Position numbers and translations under genes: made by a program
Part shown: positions 1 through 11,219 of the stretch, in pieces
Layout: each line of letters starts with the position of its first letter
Numbering within the stretch: position 1 is the first letter of the stretch
Notes under the pieces: model-generated
The model's database searches: none
Told to the model about the DNA's origin: nothing
Seen by the model: only the letters and a program-made list of their open reading frames with translations
From: Calendula officinalis
Taxonomy: Eukaryota > Streptophyta > Magnoliopsida > Asterales > Asteraceae
Assembly (NCBI GenBank): GCA_963853835.1
Contig: OY970823.1
Coordinates: 47,591,808 to 47,655,807, forward strand
DNA length: 64,000 bases
Reading direction: 5' to 3'

Positions 1-231
1 AAACACGTGACGAACTATTTAATCTCATTCAATAAAATACAAACGTCTATTAAATTATAAAGTAACCAAATAATTAAACGTCTATTTAATTAAGTTTAAT
101 TACGTATATAACGTCTAATAAGAAATGAACCGTCTAATTTCATTATAATTAATTACTAATTATTTCTTTTAAGATTAAATATCACAATTAAATTAACATT
201 ATTTAATTACTACAAATTTCGGGGCGTTACA
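1..231. mobile_element. End of a probable gypsy-type LTR
   Basis: AT-rich sequence that ends at about 231 with TTCGGGGCGTTACA. A very similar ending, TTCCGGGTCGTTAC, closes the solo LTR at 18599-20792, for which a target duplication can be read. I infer that the window opens inside an LTR of a related family. No start, primer site or coding part is seen. Confidence 0.35.
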
Positions 232-1289
232 AAAGTTTGGTCCCGATGGACTAAGATAGATCGAATGGGCCAAGTACGGGCCTTGGCCTGATTAGGTATT
301 CGGGTTTGGGTCCACGGTTTGGGTCAAGATCCGGCCTTGACCCGGTTTGACTTATGGGTCAAAATTAGTCAATCTAGAAGTCAACATTGGTCCAAATAGT
401 CAACGAAAGTCAACTAAAGTCAATTAGGGTTTCTAGGTTTCGGATAGGGTTTAGTGTTCGGTCATAGGTTCCGGTTCATGGGTCTTGATCGAGTGAGACA
501 CCAAAGCAGGCTCGGTTAACTCATAGGGTTCGGATCATGGGTCATCCAAATGGCCAAGACCCGATTTGTTGGGTTGATCGGCTAGGGTTAAACAACATCA
601 AATCATACTAGGGTTCATCTAGGGTTTTGGTCATAACAACATAGATCAAGGGTCAAATCAAGGTTTAAAACAATAGCAACGACGAATCAAAGAATCAAAC
701 GAACAACGAACCAACAAGATCAATAAACGTTCGGATCATGGGTCTTCCTAATGTGTAGTAGTACATTAGTATATTTAATCAAAATAAAAAAGTAATTAAC
801 ATAAATAAATAAAGTTTTAGCCAGATAATGCAAGTACTAATATCTCGTTATAATTAAATTCTCTATGCCACCTTCAAATAATATGGATTCTTTTACGGAT
901 ACATGGCATGAAATAATTGGATGTGCCGCCTTCAAATTAATATGAACTTTTTAATGAATACCTAGCATGAAATAATAAGTTGTGCACTATTCATTTTATG
1001 GCAAATGTTATATATACTAATGTACCAAGATTCTCCGTTAAAGGTCAAATGGATAAAATTAAAACAATAAAGTGAAAAAGAAATGAGTCAGATGATTTAT
1101 AAGTTGTTTACCGTGTTTTTTTCTATATGCATACACCCTCTTAGTTAATTAATTCAAAATAATTATATTATTATTGTAATAATCTAGTTTCTATAATCAT
1201 CTTCGACACAATAATTTTTATCTTTAATATATATAATGCATTTAAAACTTTTCTCAAATTGCACATTTGTTATTTCGGGATAGATCTGT
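232..1289. other. Intergenic, degraded repeats, no gene seen
   Basis: Up to about 745 the sequence is G/T-rich and uses the phrase GGATCATGGGTC or a close variant near 474, 530 and 732, and repeated GGTCAA/GTCAACT words, which looks like old LTR or internal retroelement sequence. From 745 to 1289 it is AT-rich and I see nothing. Confidence 0.4.
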
Positions 1290-1400
1290 GTTTAACAAAA
1301 ATACGCACCATATAGGACTTGAACTTGCGACATTTGATTTATTAACACAATATCCTAGCTAACTAAGCTACTATATCATATGTTCCTTACAGACACAAAA
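1290..1400 (-). mobile_element. tRNA-derived SINE remnant (candidate)
   Basis: Read on the - strand this holds an A-box-like stretch (TAGCTTAGTTAGCTAGG, about 1370-1354) followed about 30 bases later by a B-box GTTCAAGTCC (1324-1315). That spacing fits an RNA polymerase III promoter of a tRNA-derived SINE. No cloverleaf, poly-A tail or target duplication was recognised, so it is a remnant at best. Confidence 0.35.
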
Positions 1401-1527
1401 TTATCTTTATAAAAATACAACAGTTACAACAACAGTTATCATCTTTTCATGTTGCTCACACCAATGAGGTCAATCGGTTAAACCAAATAATCAATGAAAG
1501 AATTTTGAAATATCAAACCATAAGAAC

Positions 1528-3360
1528 ATGAAAACGATGTCAAGTGAGAACGACGACTCCAAGAAGCTAATCAATGACTTAGCCATTCAATTACATCGAG
1601 AGCAGACATGGATAAAGGCCGCAAAAGTCAAGATGAAAGACTATCAAGATCAACTGAATACAGCTGCCATCGAAATTCAAAACTTAAATAAACAAATTAA
1701 CGATGTAACCAACACCTTTAAAAAGGAAATCGATGAACAATCAGCCACAATACATAGTCTCACTGTCAAAAAGGAAAATGCTGAAGAACACATCACCAAA
1801 CTGGAGCAGACAATTGTTAAAGCCGGTCATACAGAACAGACGATCAAGTTCAATGAACCAAAGGAGTTCTGATCGTACAAATCAAAAGTGAGTCTCGGAG
1901 CAGAAAATACTCGTTATCTGGAGAAAGCTGCTGATGTTCTTCCTACCTTGTACAACTACCTACATGAACTTGGGAATCTGGAAAAGCTTCCTTCATATGC
2001 CGGATGAAGAAGCAGAATTTGAGAAGTTCAACAGAGAAAAGGAAGAATATGCTCAAATTAGCTTCAATTATGATGCTTTAAACTCTACATATGAAAAGTA
2101 GAAAGCGAAATTTGAACACAATGAATATTTTCCAATGACACCAACAGAATTTTCCATTCCAGAAAATGAAGTTTTAAAACAAATCAAAGAACCAAAGCTT
2201 TATGTTCCACCATTAATTTTAGAAAAGAAAATCGTCCAACTTGAATCTGAAATTGATGAAACCCAAAAAGCTTTTGATAAAGAAAAGAAAACCTTCAAAC
2301 TAAGATTCATAAACTAGAGGACACAATTTTAGAATTGAAACCTAAAACTAACAATAATGTTTCTCAAAATTCTAAATCCTCTCTATTAGGACCGGCACCT
2401 GTTAATCCAGTTCCAACCATCTTGAAGAGAAGCTCTAATCCACCTATTTTGAATCTTGCAGATCAAAAATTAGAGTCCCAAAAGAAGAAGTTGATGAAGC
2501 CGGATAGAGTAACAAGAGCCAAGCAGTCCAAGAAGTCTATTCAGACTGGAACTAGTATGCTTAAGAAGCCAAGCCTGCTTAAGAAGTCTAGTCCTAATAA
2601 GTCTATAGTTTCTTCTTTTTCTGTTAAAAATAAATGTAATGACTCTTCACAATTTATTTCTCCGAAAGAAGTTTATGGTATTCTTTATGATTTTGCAGTT
2701 TATCGTCCAGTTAATCACAATGTTAATGGTGTAAATTTAATTATTAAAACTGATAAAAATGGCAACAAGGTTTATTTTGATAGAAAGACTGATAAACCAA
2801 TTTCTCAGTACGATGAACGATATTTTATTAAAATAGATGCCCCTTGTGGTATTCGATACGATGTTCTTGATAAAGTTCGTCAAATCATCCAGTCTTGCAC
2901 AACTTGATTTCCAAATCCATGCAAAACAATATACTCTCGACCAGTAAAATCTACCATTACACGTTCATAGCCACCAACCTCTGAAAAATCTTCACCTAAT
3001 CGTCGTCTCGTGTATCGAGAAATTTCTTCACGTATATCGTCTAATTCAGAGTCCCCATCAAAATCTCACAAGATGAACTCCGATCAATCGAAGAAATCTA
3101 CTAAAAACCCACAAACTTCTGTTACCCACTCGTCTTCTCGTCACACATCTTCTCGACGAAATTCCGCACCAAAGCCAAAATCGTCAGACTCCTCAAAATG
3201 TGACAACAAAACATTCACAAAAACGTCTACTCATGTGAAATATAACTGGATTAAAAATGAAAAATCTCATTGGATTATTCAATCCTCTGAAAAATCTTCC
3301 AAATGGGTCATCAAATCCTCAAATTCTGAACTACCTCCTAGCAGTTCTCCAAAACTCTAA
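1528..3360 (+). pseudogene. Broken gag-like region of the old copia element
   Basis: Four open pieces (1528-1872, 2135-2317, 2335-2907, 3010-3360) in changing frames. The first is a strongly charged, helix-forming stretch rich in K, E and Q that looks like a coiled coil. The third has a basic Ser/Lys-rich half and then a folded-looking part with many Tyr and Asp. The fourth is Ser/Lys-rich and carries repeated W-I/W-V words close before the protease motif. I do not recognise a named domain. Position directly before protease and integrase is the reason for calling it gag-derived; no CCHC knuckle was seen. It cannot make one protein as it stands. Confidence 0.5.
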
Positions 3361-3464
3361 ATGATTCATAACATAAGATCTGCATGAAACATCTGACATT
3401 AATCGTTCTGGACCCATACATCATTGGGTACCTAAAATGTTTTATTTGTTTTATGTAGAATATA

Positions 3465-5097
3465 TGGCACCTTGACTCGGGATGTTCAAGGCACATGGCG
3501 GGAAACAAAAATCTATTGACGAACTTTCGTGAAAGATATTTGGGAACGGTCAAATTTGGAAATGATCATTTAGCTGCAATTTTAGGACTCGGTGACATCA
3601 TTCGTCCAAATCTTATCATCAGGAATGTTGCTTTTGTTGAACATCTCCCTCATAATCTCTTTAGCATCGGTAAAAGGAGGCCATGTATCTGGATTACCTA
3701 ATGTTTCTTTTGACAAAGATCATAAATGTTCGTCATGTGAAATGGGAAAAATGACTAAAAAGTCTCACAAACCAAACCGGCACCAAGTACTTCTAAACCT
3801 CTTGAATTACTGCATATGGACTTGTGTGGTCCAATGAGCGTTCAAAGTCTTGCTGGTAAACGATATGTACTAGTTATTGTTGATGACTATTCAAGATACG
3901 CACGAGTCCATTTCCTTCGTTCTAAGGATGAAGCCGCAGAGATCATCATCTCATTTATCAAGAAAACTCAAGTAAACCTGGAATTAAATGTTCAAACAAT
4001 TCGTACTGACAATGGTACTGAATTTAAAAATCGAGTTCTTGACTCATCTTGAATCTGCTGGCATCACTCATCAATTTTCCGCTGCACGAACTCCCCAACA
4101 GAACGGTGTTGTTGAAAGACGAAACCGTACTTTAGTTGAAGCTGCACGTACAATGCTTTCATTTTCAAAAGTTCCACTGTCATGGGCAGAAGCCATCAGC
4201 ACCGCCTGTTTTACTCAAAACCACTCAATCATCAACAAAACATACAACAAAACTCCATATGAGCTCATCAACAATCGAATAACAAATGTAAAATTTTTCC
4301 ACATCTTTGGTAGTCGATGCTTCATTCTAAAGGACAAAGATAAACTGAACAAGTTTGAAGAAAAAGCTAATGAAGGAGTCTTTATTGGATATTCAAAGGA
4401 ATCAGCTTCATTCAGAGTTTACAACCGATCAACAAGAATGGTCAGAGAAAGTGTCAATGTTTCATTCGATGAAACCTTTCCGCTTGATTCATTGACAAGT
4501 GGAATTGAAAGACATCTTCCCACAACCTCCTCTGGTCATTCCTCATCTCTAAATGATCTTGAAATCTTATTTGAACATTTCTATGATGAATATCACAACA
4601 TCACCTCCTCTGATCATTCCTCATCTCTAAATGATCTTGAAATCTTATTTGAACATTTCTATGATGAATATCACAACATCAGACACCCACATCCAACTCC
4701 ACCACTCACAACTACCATCCCACCCACTACCGTCATCATTCCTCAAACCATCTCCATCACAACCGGTACTACCTCGAGGGTCACCGTTACTCCACCGTCT
4801 ACATTCGTTATGACCCTCCCACAACAAACCAGAGTATCAGAGGCTATCACAACAACCTCCACCCCAACCGCAACTCCAGCTACAATCTCTCCAGATCTAC
4901 AGATTATACCGCACATCGCTTCAGCACTTGAAACGGTCAATACGCGGCTGGCGAACCTTGAAAGTAGAATGGAAAACATTCCTCCTCCTCCTCCTCCTCC
5001 TCCGGCTCTTGGTAAACGGAGTTCTGAATGGCTTCTTGTGGCATCTCGTCAATTTAATCTTGAAGAACTTAAGGAGATGCTCGCACTAAGAACATGA
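3465..5097 (+). pseudogene. Copia protease-integrase, frameshifted and deleted
   Basis: The frame opens with WHLDSGCSRHM, where D-S-G (3474-3482) is the retropepsin active-site signature. The pre-integrase part runs to LFSIG near 3670, then jumps frame. The zinc-binding region keeps only its second half (CSSCEMGK, about 3728-3751); the usual WH..LSH half is missing, so an internal deletion lies near 3670. Integrase core follows in two frames: MDLCGP and VIVDDYSR (3816 on), RTDNGTEF, then after a shift near 4040 TPQQNGVVERRNRT with the catalytic Glu. C-terminal motifs FGSRCF and GVFIGYS are present. After about 4490 comes a Ser/Thr/Pro-rich linker with an eight-proline run, ending at 5097. The family role is insertion of element cDNA; this copy is dead. 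Confidence 0.85.
4525..4680 (+). repeat. In-frame 78-bp tandem duplication
   Basis: Two direct copies, 4525-4602 and 4603-4680, differ at very few bases. Each codes for 26 residues (containing LNDLEILFEHFYDEYHNI), so the duplication keeps the frame of the linker after integrase. Near identity shows it is younger than the rest of the decayed frame. Confidence 0.9.
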
Positions 5098-5225
5098 GAG
5101 TTTCTCGACCCTTGTTCTCAAGACATTCCATATCACTGGAGGCCGGAGGACCTAGAAAATGATGCTCATGGAGGAGGAAAAAGAAGGAGACTGGAACAAG
5201 GAGGCTCCAGTTCTCAATATACTGC

Positions 5226-5810
5226 ATGGGGAGTCAATCTCAACAACAACCTAGCTCCTCTCAACAAGGACATGCAGGAGGCCCACAAGACTATGACTAT
5301 ATCGATGATTGGGCCGTTGTTGACTTTGATTACTCCCAGGTGTTGAACGTTGAGCCACTCAACCAGTGGCGAGTGGACGAAAATGAAGACATATTGCCAA
5401 TAAACAGCATTCCACCAGCAGAGATGACAGAAGAACAAACACCACAATCTATGCGTCATCTACAATCTATAAATGTTGAGGTTGAGAATAACCGCTCGCG
5501 CAACGTTCAAAAGGTTCTGAGGAAGGAAGCTGATAAACTGATTGAACTCCAAAGCGACTCAGAAGAAGACAACATAGTGAATGAGGCTTTCACCGAACCA
5601 CCTCCAGATCTCACTTCTGACAGTGAACCATCAAAGGAAGAGGAACGAGTCTCATTCACTCGAGAAAATTATCACGAATTCTTCTACAACTATGAATCAC
5701 TGGTTGCCTCAAGTGTAGGAAAACCTTGTAGTATTCACATGGCGGAACTTGAATACCACATTACTGGATCTCTACTAATCAATGAGATCACGAAAAAGAG
5801 AAGAAGATGA
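5226..5810 (+). CDS. Unknown retroelement-associated ORF, acidic
   Basis: 194-codon open frame beginning with a Gln/Ser-rich stretch, then an acidic body with DYDYIDDW near the start and ending in a KKRRR cluster. No reverse transcriptase or RNase H motif. It follows the integrase linker by about 130 bases and lies just before the nested element begins (about 5808), so its natural end may have been cut by that insertion. It may be a remnant of an extra ORF of the old element; the two frames at 9683-10444 are candidates for its downstream part. I do not recognise the family. Confidence 0.4.
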   Translation: MGSQSQQQPSSSQQGHAGGPQDYDYIDDWAVVDFDYSQVLNVEPLNQWRVDENEDILPINSIPPAEMTEEQTPQSMRHLQSINVEVENNRSRNVQKVLRKEADKLIELQSDSEEDNIVNEAFTEPPPDLTSDSEPSKEEERVSFTRENYHEFFYNYESLVASSVGKPCSIHMAELEYHITGSLLINEITKKRRR

Positions 5811-6415
5811 ACATTACCTTTAGATTGCTAAAGAAGTGATCCACCTCTACGGCACCACCTGGACACGCTGCAAGACCACGTTGTACCAACAAAGTATCAC
5901 ACAAGAACTTGTGTGTGTGTGTGTGTGTGTGCCTTGCGTCGAACTCGAACACAAACCGAAACCCTTGGGGTTTCTTGGTTTCGGCCGAAAGGAGAGAAAG
6001 AGGGAGGAGGGATTAGGGTTTTGGTGATGTGAAAAGTGTAACCTAAAACTTTAACCTTAAGCCTCTATTTATAATGACTTAAGTTAAAGTTAAGTCCTTG
6101 GAGTTTAATTATGATTAATCTCATAATTAAACTTCCTATTAACACTTTAAACCCTTGGACTTTTACTAGTTAATTAATTAACTATTAATTAACTGTCCGT
6201 TAAATAGTTAACCTAATATTTAACCATCCTCACAAATAATAATTAACTTATTATTATTTATTCTCTTCTTTATAATTAACTTAACTAGTTAATTATTCCA
6301 CACGACTTACTTTATTCGGTTATCCATTATTGGGTGTGTGGTGTTGTGACCCTTTAGTGTCTTATAACATTGGACACGGTGACACGTGTACTTATCTGTG
6401 CACGTAAATCCTTCA
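5808..6415 (-). repeat. 3' LTR of the nested copia element
   Basis: In element orientation it starts with TGAAGGATTTACG at 6415, directly after the polypurine tract. A TATAAATAG box reads on the - strand near 6073-6065. A (TG)n microsatellite lies at about 5910-5931. The lower border is not fixed; TG dinucleotides at 5808 and 5837 are both possible. Confidence 0.75.
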
Positions 6416-7286
6416 GACTCCCACTTGTGCAAGTTAAGAAACACTTTCTGATCATCGTTGGCCTAAAGCGGTCCCTAGCCAGACATTTAGGATAACCATG
6501 TCATAAGAACTCTTACATCCAGAGATAATATTCATAAAATGAATAACACTAACAGATTTTCCTTTCGCATCACGATATTTCTTAATTTGAGTAATAGACA
6601 TGGAGCAGGGATCTTGTTCTATATACTCGAATTTTCTCGACTCTGATTTCGACTTTCTGCAGTAACGGATTACTAAATGATCTAATCATTCTCCCAGCGC
6701 GGCCACGCATTTCAGTAGTCTTAATCGTCGAGCGGCCATGAAATATCTCTTCTAGTTAAAGAAGGTGCAAATTCCATCTTGACATTTGCGTTATCTTGCC
6801 CACGACTTCCGATGTCTTAGTCAAGTTCCTTATGATCACCCATTTACGGTGTGACGGTAGATAAGTGCTAAAGATCAGAAGTCATCGTGTCTCAAACCAA
6901 AATGTCTCAGGTCAGAGGACATCTACTCGAAATTACTCATGCTTGGGCTCCATGAAGTAATATCGATCTTTTGGTCACGTCTAATGTTTAGCAAACTCTG
7001 TAAACATCTATGAATATTTATTTTAACAACCCTTGTTTCTCTATTCAATAACTATGAAATAGATAAATATTCGTAATGGTATTAACTCTTGAATCTAGCT
7101 CCCACTAAATTCAAGCAACCACAGACAATTTAGATACTAAAAAACTTTGTGTATCAAGGATATGTTTAAAACATGTTAAGAATAGACAATGTGGAAATAT
7201 TACGTAAAACTTTCTATTTCAATCCCACGAAATGTCATTACATAATGTATCGATTTCAAACATGTCTATGAATCTAATCAAAATTA
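6416..7286. other. 3' untranslated part of the nested copia element
   Basis: Lies between the RNase H stop (7287) and the 3' LTR (6415) on the - strand. No open frame of note. The last bases before the LTR form the polypurine tract. About 870 bases is long for a copia 3' untranslated stretch. Confidence 0.6.
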
Positions 7287-9155
7287 CTAGCTACCAATAT
7301 TTAGGTACTGCATGCCTATAGCGTGCGCATGTTTCTCATGCTTTGGTCCAACTAGTGGTTTTGTCAACGGGTCAGCGACGTTGTCATCCGTTGGTATTTT
7401 CTTAATTATAATATCACCCTCTCTAACATACTCGCGTATGAGATGATATTTCCTGCGTACATGCCTGGTCTTTTGATGCTCTCTTGGTTCAACAGCTTGC
7501 GCTATTGCCCCACTGTTATCACAGAATATTTCGATGGGTCTAGAGATACTGGCAATAACTCTAAGATCCTCGATAAAATTCTTAAGCCACATGGCTTCTT
7601 TCCCAGCATCATTTGCGGCAATGTACTCAGCCTCTGTAGTCGAATCTGCTATCGTATCTTGTTTCTGACTCTTCCAAGATATAGCTCCTCCATTTAGTGT
7701 GAATACAAATCCCGATTGAGATTTGTAATCGTCTCTGTCGGTTTGGAAGCTTGCATCTGTGTAACCAGTTGCACGCAATTCTTCCATCGAACCTCCAAAG
7801 ACCAAGAACATTTCTTTCGTCCTTCTCAAATACTTCAGAATGTTCTTGACAGCCATCCAATAGGGTTCACCAGGATTCTTTTGATATCTGCTCGTGAGAC
7901 TTATGGAGTAAGCAATATCGGGCCTAGTACATAACATGTCATACATGATTGATCCAATTGCCGAAGCATATGGTACCAAACTCATCCTAGCTATTTCCTT
8001 GCTAGATGTGGGACTCTGAGCTTTGCTCAGTGTAATGCCATGTGACATCGGAATGATTCCTCTCTTGGAATCACTCATACTGAATCTCTTCAGTACTTTG
8101 TCAATGTATGTACTTTTGACTAAGTCCAATAAGCCGCCTAGATCTATCCCTATAGATCTTTATACCTAGTATAAATGCGGCTTCTCTCAAGTCTTTCATC
8201 TGGAAACATTTACCTAACCAGGATTTTACTCCTTGTAATGCTGGTATATCGTTTCCTATAAGCAGTATGTCATCGACATACAAGACTAGGAAGATTACTA
8301 CGCTCCCACCGAATTTTGTATAGACACACGCCTCAAACTCACTCTTGACAAAACCAAATTCTTTGATTCTTTTGTCAAAGTGTAAGTTCCAACTTCTAGA
8401 TGCTTGCTTCAATCCATAAATGGATTTTAGCAATTTACATACTTTATTAGGATTCTTTGGATCAGTAAAACCATCCGGTTGTATCATGAATACGTCCTCA
8501 TTCAACTCCCCGTTAAGGAAGGCGGTTTTAACATCCATATGCCATATCTCATAGTCGTAATATGCTGATATGGCCATAAGAATTCTAATAGACTTAAGCA
8601 TGGCGACTGGCGAGTAGGTTTCAGAATAATCAACACCATGTGTCTGCGTGAAACCCTTCGCGACGAGTCGTGCTTTGTAAGTATGCACCTTTCCATCTAT
8701 TTCGGTTTTCTTCTTGAAAACCCACTTGCATCCAACAGCACGAGACTGTGGTGGCAAGTCTGATAACACCCAAACTTGGTTGTCATACATGGATTGCATC
8801 TCTGCTTGCATAGCCTCGATCCATCTTTCAGACACTATGCCGTTAGCAGCTTCGCTGTAGGTTAATGGTTCTAGTAGACTTCCATCATCTTCATCGATCA
8901 TGAATCCAAGATACCTATCTGGTTCTTGGCGTGGTCTACTGGACCTACGTGGATTGCGTGTCTCTTCTTCCTCAACCGGTGGGTCTGGTTGGGAATCAAC
9001 AATTCTTTGTTGAACTACTGGTTCGACTAAAGTCGTCGGTGGATCTTCGTTCTCTTCAATTTCTTGAAGCTCTATTTCTTTTCTTGGAGTTTCAGTTCCT
9101 AGAAACTTCTCCTCCAAGAAGACACCTTTTCGAGCAACAAAGACTTTGTTGTCAT
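7287..9155 (-). pseudogene. Copia reverse transcriptase-RNase H, one frameshift
   Basis: Starts in the last codons of integrase (NKVFVARKGVFLEEKF, 9150-9103). An acidic linker follows, then reverse transcriptase: WIEAMQAEM, VGCKWVFKKK, ARLVAKGFTQ, DVKTAFLNGEL, YGLKQASR and the catalytic YVDDILL. A frameshift near 8115 (one extra A in an A run after GLSQ) moves the frame; the second frame (8129-7287) goes on with STYIDKVLKRF, LCTRPDIAY, the RNase H motifs TDASFQTD and STTEAEYIA, and ADPLTKPL near the end. One shift in about 620 codons and similar LTRs point to a fairly recent insertion. The polyprotein lacks gag, protease and most of integrase, so the copy is not autonomous. Confidence 0.9.
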
Positions 9156-9458
9156 AATTAATCTCATAATTAAACTTCCTATTAACACTTTAAACCCTTG
9201 AACTTTTACTAGTTAATTAATTAACTATTAATTAACTGTCTATTAAATACTTAACCTAATATTTAACCATCCTCACAAATAATAATTAACTTATTATTAT
9301 TTATTCTCTTCTTTATAATTAACTTAACTAGTTAATTATTCCACACAACTTACTTTATTCGGTTGTCCATTATTGGGTGTGTAGTGGTGTGGCCCTTTAG
9401 TGTCTTATAACATTGGACACGGTGACACGTGTACTTATCTGTGCACATAAATCCTTCA
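9155..9458 (-). repeat. Truncated 5' LTR of the nested copia element
   Basis: Matches 6110-6415 base for base with scattered substitutions. Its outer end, ..ATCCTTCA at 9458, is the same as that of the other LTR. It keeps only the first half of the LTR in element sense and lacks the TATA box and everything after it. Confidence 0.85.
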
Positions 9459-9682
9459 TCAAGAACCAAAGAACCGGAACCACCTACTGCTTCTCCTTAA
9501 CACTATGTGCCGGTCTTATCCGATAGCGAAAAGAGGGCGGCGAATAGAGCAAATAAACGTCGTTTGAAAATCTCCAAAAAGTTCTTATTCTGCCACATTA
9601 AAATGTCGTTCTCGAAGACCTCTTCACTGCTATCTTCCAGGAAACTGAGCTGTCTGTCGTCTATCAAGATTTATATATAGAG

Positions 9683-10444
9683 GTGATCTTGCCACCACGA
9701 GAAAAGAAAATGTACTATCTCACAATGTGGTATTTACGAGGCAAAATAAGTCGATACAACAAATCACCAATCAAGCAGCTCCTGGAAATAACGACCAACC
9801 ACTACTCTGGCTATTACTGTTATACAATCTTCAAGATTCGCAGAGAAGATGATCAAGAGTACATAATAGATGAAGGTGACTTCTACATTCTCGAACCTTG
9901 AGATATAGAATGTCTATACAATGAAGTAAGAGTGCTTCCAGACAGCCTACACTCAGTGAAAAATATTGTTAGAAACTTTGTTAAGGCTGCCTTGAAACGC
10001 TTCATGCTTGTAAAAACTCTTACTGCTCGAATGGAAGATGTCCAAATGGCTTTTGAGAGTGGCACGGAAAAGGTTCACCTGGCTGCACCATACAGGTCAC
10101 TTACTTCCGAAGTTCAAACTCGGAGAACTGTTATTCTAGGTGAACCTAACTTGGGAATGAGCTACAAAAACAACTTCAATGAAACACAACTCTTCCGTGT
10201 TTCAGAGATCGACAGGTTCTGTGATGGTACACTTAAACTCCTGAAGAAAAAGTTGGAGAAGAAAGGGAGACACCTGAACAGGTTTCCCAGCAACCCAGAT
10301 CAAATCACCTTACAAAGCAACATCGACAAACTAATCACCGCCATTGATGAAAGATTAAACTGGCACGCTGTGATTAGACACTTTGAGGTTCATCTGGGGG
10401 TAAGAGACCGAAGTAAAACGCCCACCTTCTCAACTGAAGTTTGA
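9683..10444 (+). CDS. Two adjoining ORFs of unknown retroelement protein
   Basis: Two frames, 9683-9901 (72 codons, rich in Tyr and Ile, with EDDQEYIIDEGDFYILEP near its end) and 9932-10444 (170 codons from an ATG at 9932, basic, Lys/Arg-rich middle). The first has no ATG of its own at 9683, where the frame opens in ATCTTGC context; a frameshift near 9900 could have split one protein. No RT, RNase H or capsid motif is seen. Position after the nested element and before polypurine tracts suggests the C-terminal ORF of the old element, perhaps continuing the acidic ORF at 5226. Function unknown. Confidence 0.4.
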
Positions 10445-10744
10445 AACCCACCGCAAAAATTTGGTCAATATCATGAGCTACGGTTGTCGGACGAACCAGT
10501 TGCTCTTAAACGAAAGAACACATGAGGTGTCCAGCGTTAAAATTTATTTGCTGGGAGGCATTACACATGTCCACAGTGTGACAATTCTGAAGGATGACTT
10601 CTGATCAAAACAGATCCAAAACCCGGTCATCATAAAAAAGCACAATGCTCAATCAATCTTCACCGCCAATACTCTCCTTCAACCCTCCGACGATGCTCAA
10701 GGTACGTCCTCAAAACTCTCAACTTTTTCATACCTTTGTTTTGT

Positions 10745-10802
10745 TGAGGGGGAGAAATATTAATTCTAGGGGGAGAATTAGTATTTCTAGGGGGAGAAGA
10801 TT
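10745..10802 (+). repeat. Three polypurine tracts in tandem
   Basis: AGGGGGAGA-type motifs occur three times within about 55 bases (GAGGGGGAGAAATA, CTAGGGGGAGAATT, CTAGGGGGAGAAG). This is the usual form of a copia polypurine tract, but no LTR follows here; the LTR-linked copy is at 12981. Confidence 0.6.
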
Positions 10803-11219
10803 TATAATAACAAAACAAAAATACCCAAATCAAAAAGTTTTATGTTTGTAACGTTAATTATAAGTCTTTGTAATATCCGTAAACGATCTCTTTACTAGTT
10901 CCCTAGTAAAGATAGCATCTGCTTATTACAAATTCTTTTAATTCTCGTTACTTACTACTTCAAAAGACTTACCTTCCCATGGTTTTTCCAAAACCGGCTC
11001 TACCTTCCCAGGGTAATATTTATCATCCGCTGGTAAATGCGAGGGTATAGGTCAAGGGTATAATTCTAGGTGAGTTCAAGGTGATGTGAAAAACATGATA
11101 AGTTTAAGAAAACACGCCTTTAAGTGCATCCAAGCCGTCAATAAACCGGGTAACCATACAAAAGGGTGATCATTCATGCGTTGAATGTTTCACTAGACTT
11201 TACTGTCCCAGTAAAGCAA

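Larger units (their letters stand above)
5808..9458 (-). mobile_element. Nested Ty1/copia element, 5'-deleted
   Basis: On the - strand: a truncated 5' LTR (9458-9155), the end of integrase, reverse transcriptase, RNase H, a polypurine tract (AGTGGGAGTC just above 6415) and a full-looking 3' LTR (6415 to about 5808). The two LTR pieces match over about 305 bases with few differences. A deletion joined the LTR directly to the last integrase codons at about 9155, removing the rest of the 5' LTR, the primer site, gag, protease and most of integrase. The right flank after 9458 is TCAAG; I could not find a matching left target duplication, so the left border (5808 to 5837) is uncertain. Confidence 0.85.

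Noticed and set aside
5836..6027. 63-codon ORF with a CVCVCV run
   Set aside because: Reading through a (TG)n microsatellite in the nested LTR.
5803..9463. Target duplication of the nested copia element
   Set aside because: The right flank TCAAG does not match the 5 bases before either possible left border (GAAGA or AGAAG) well enough.
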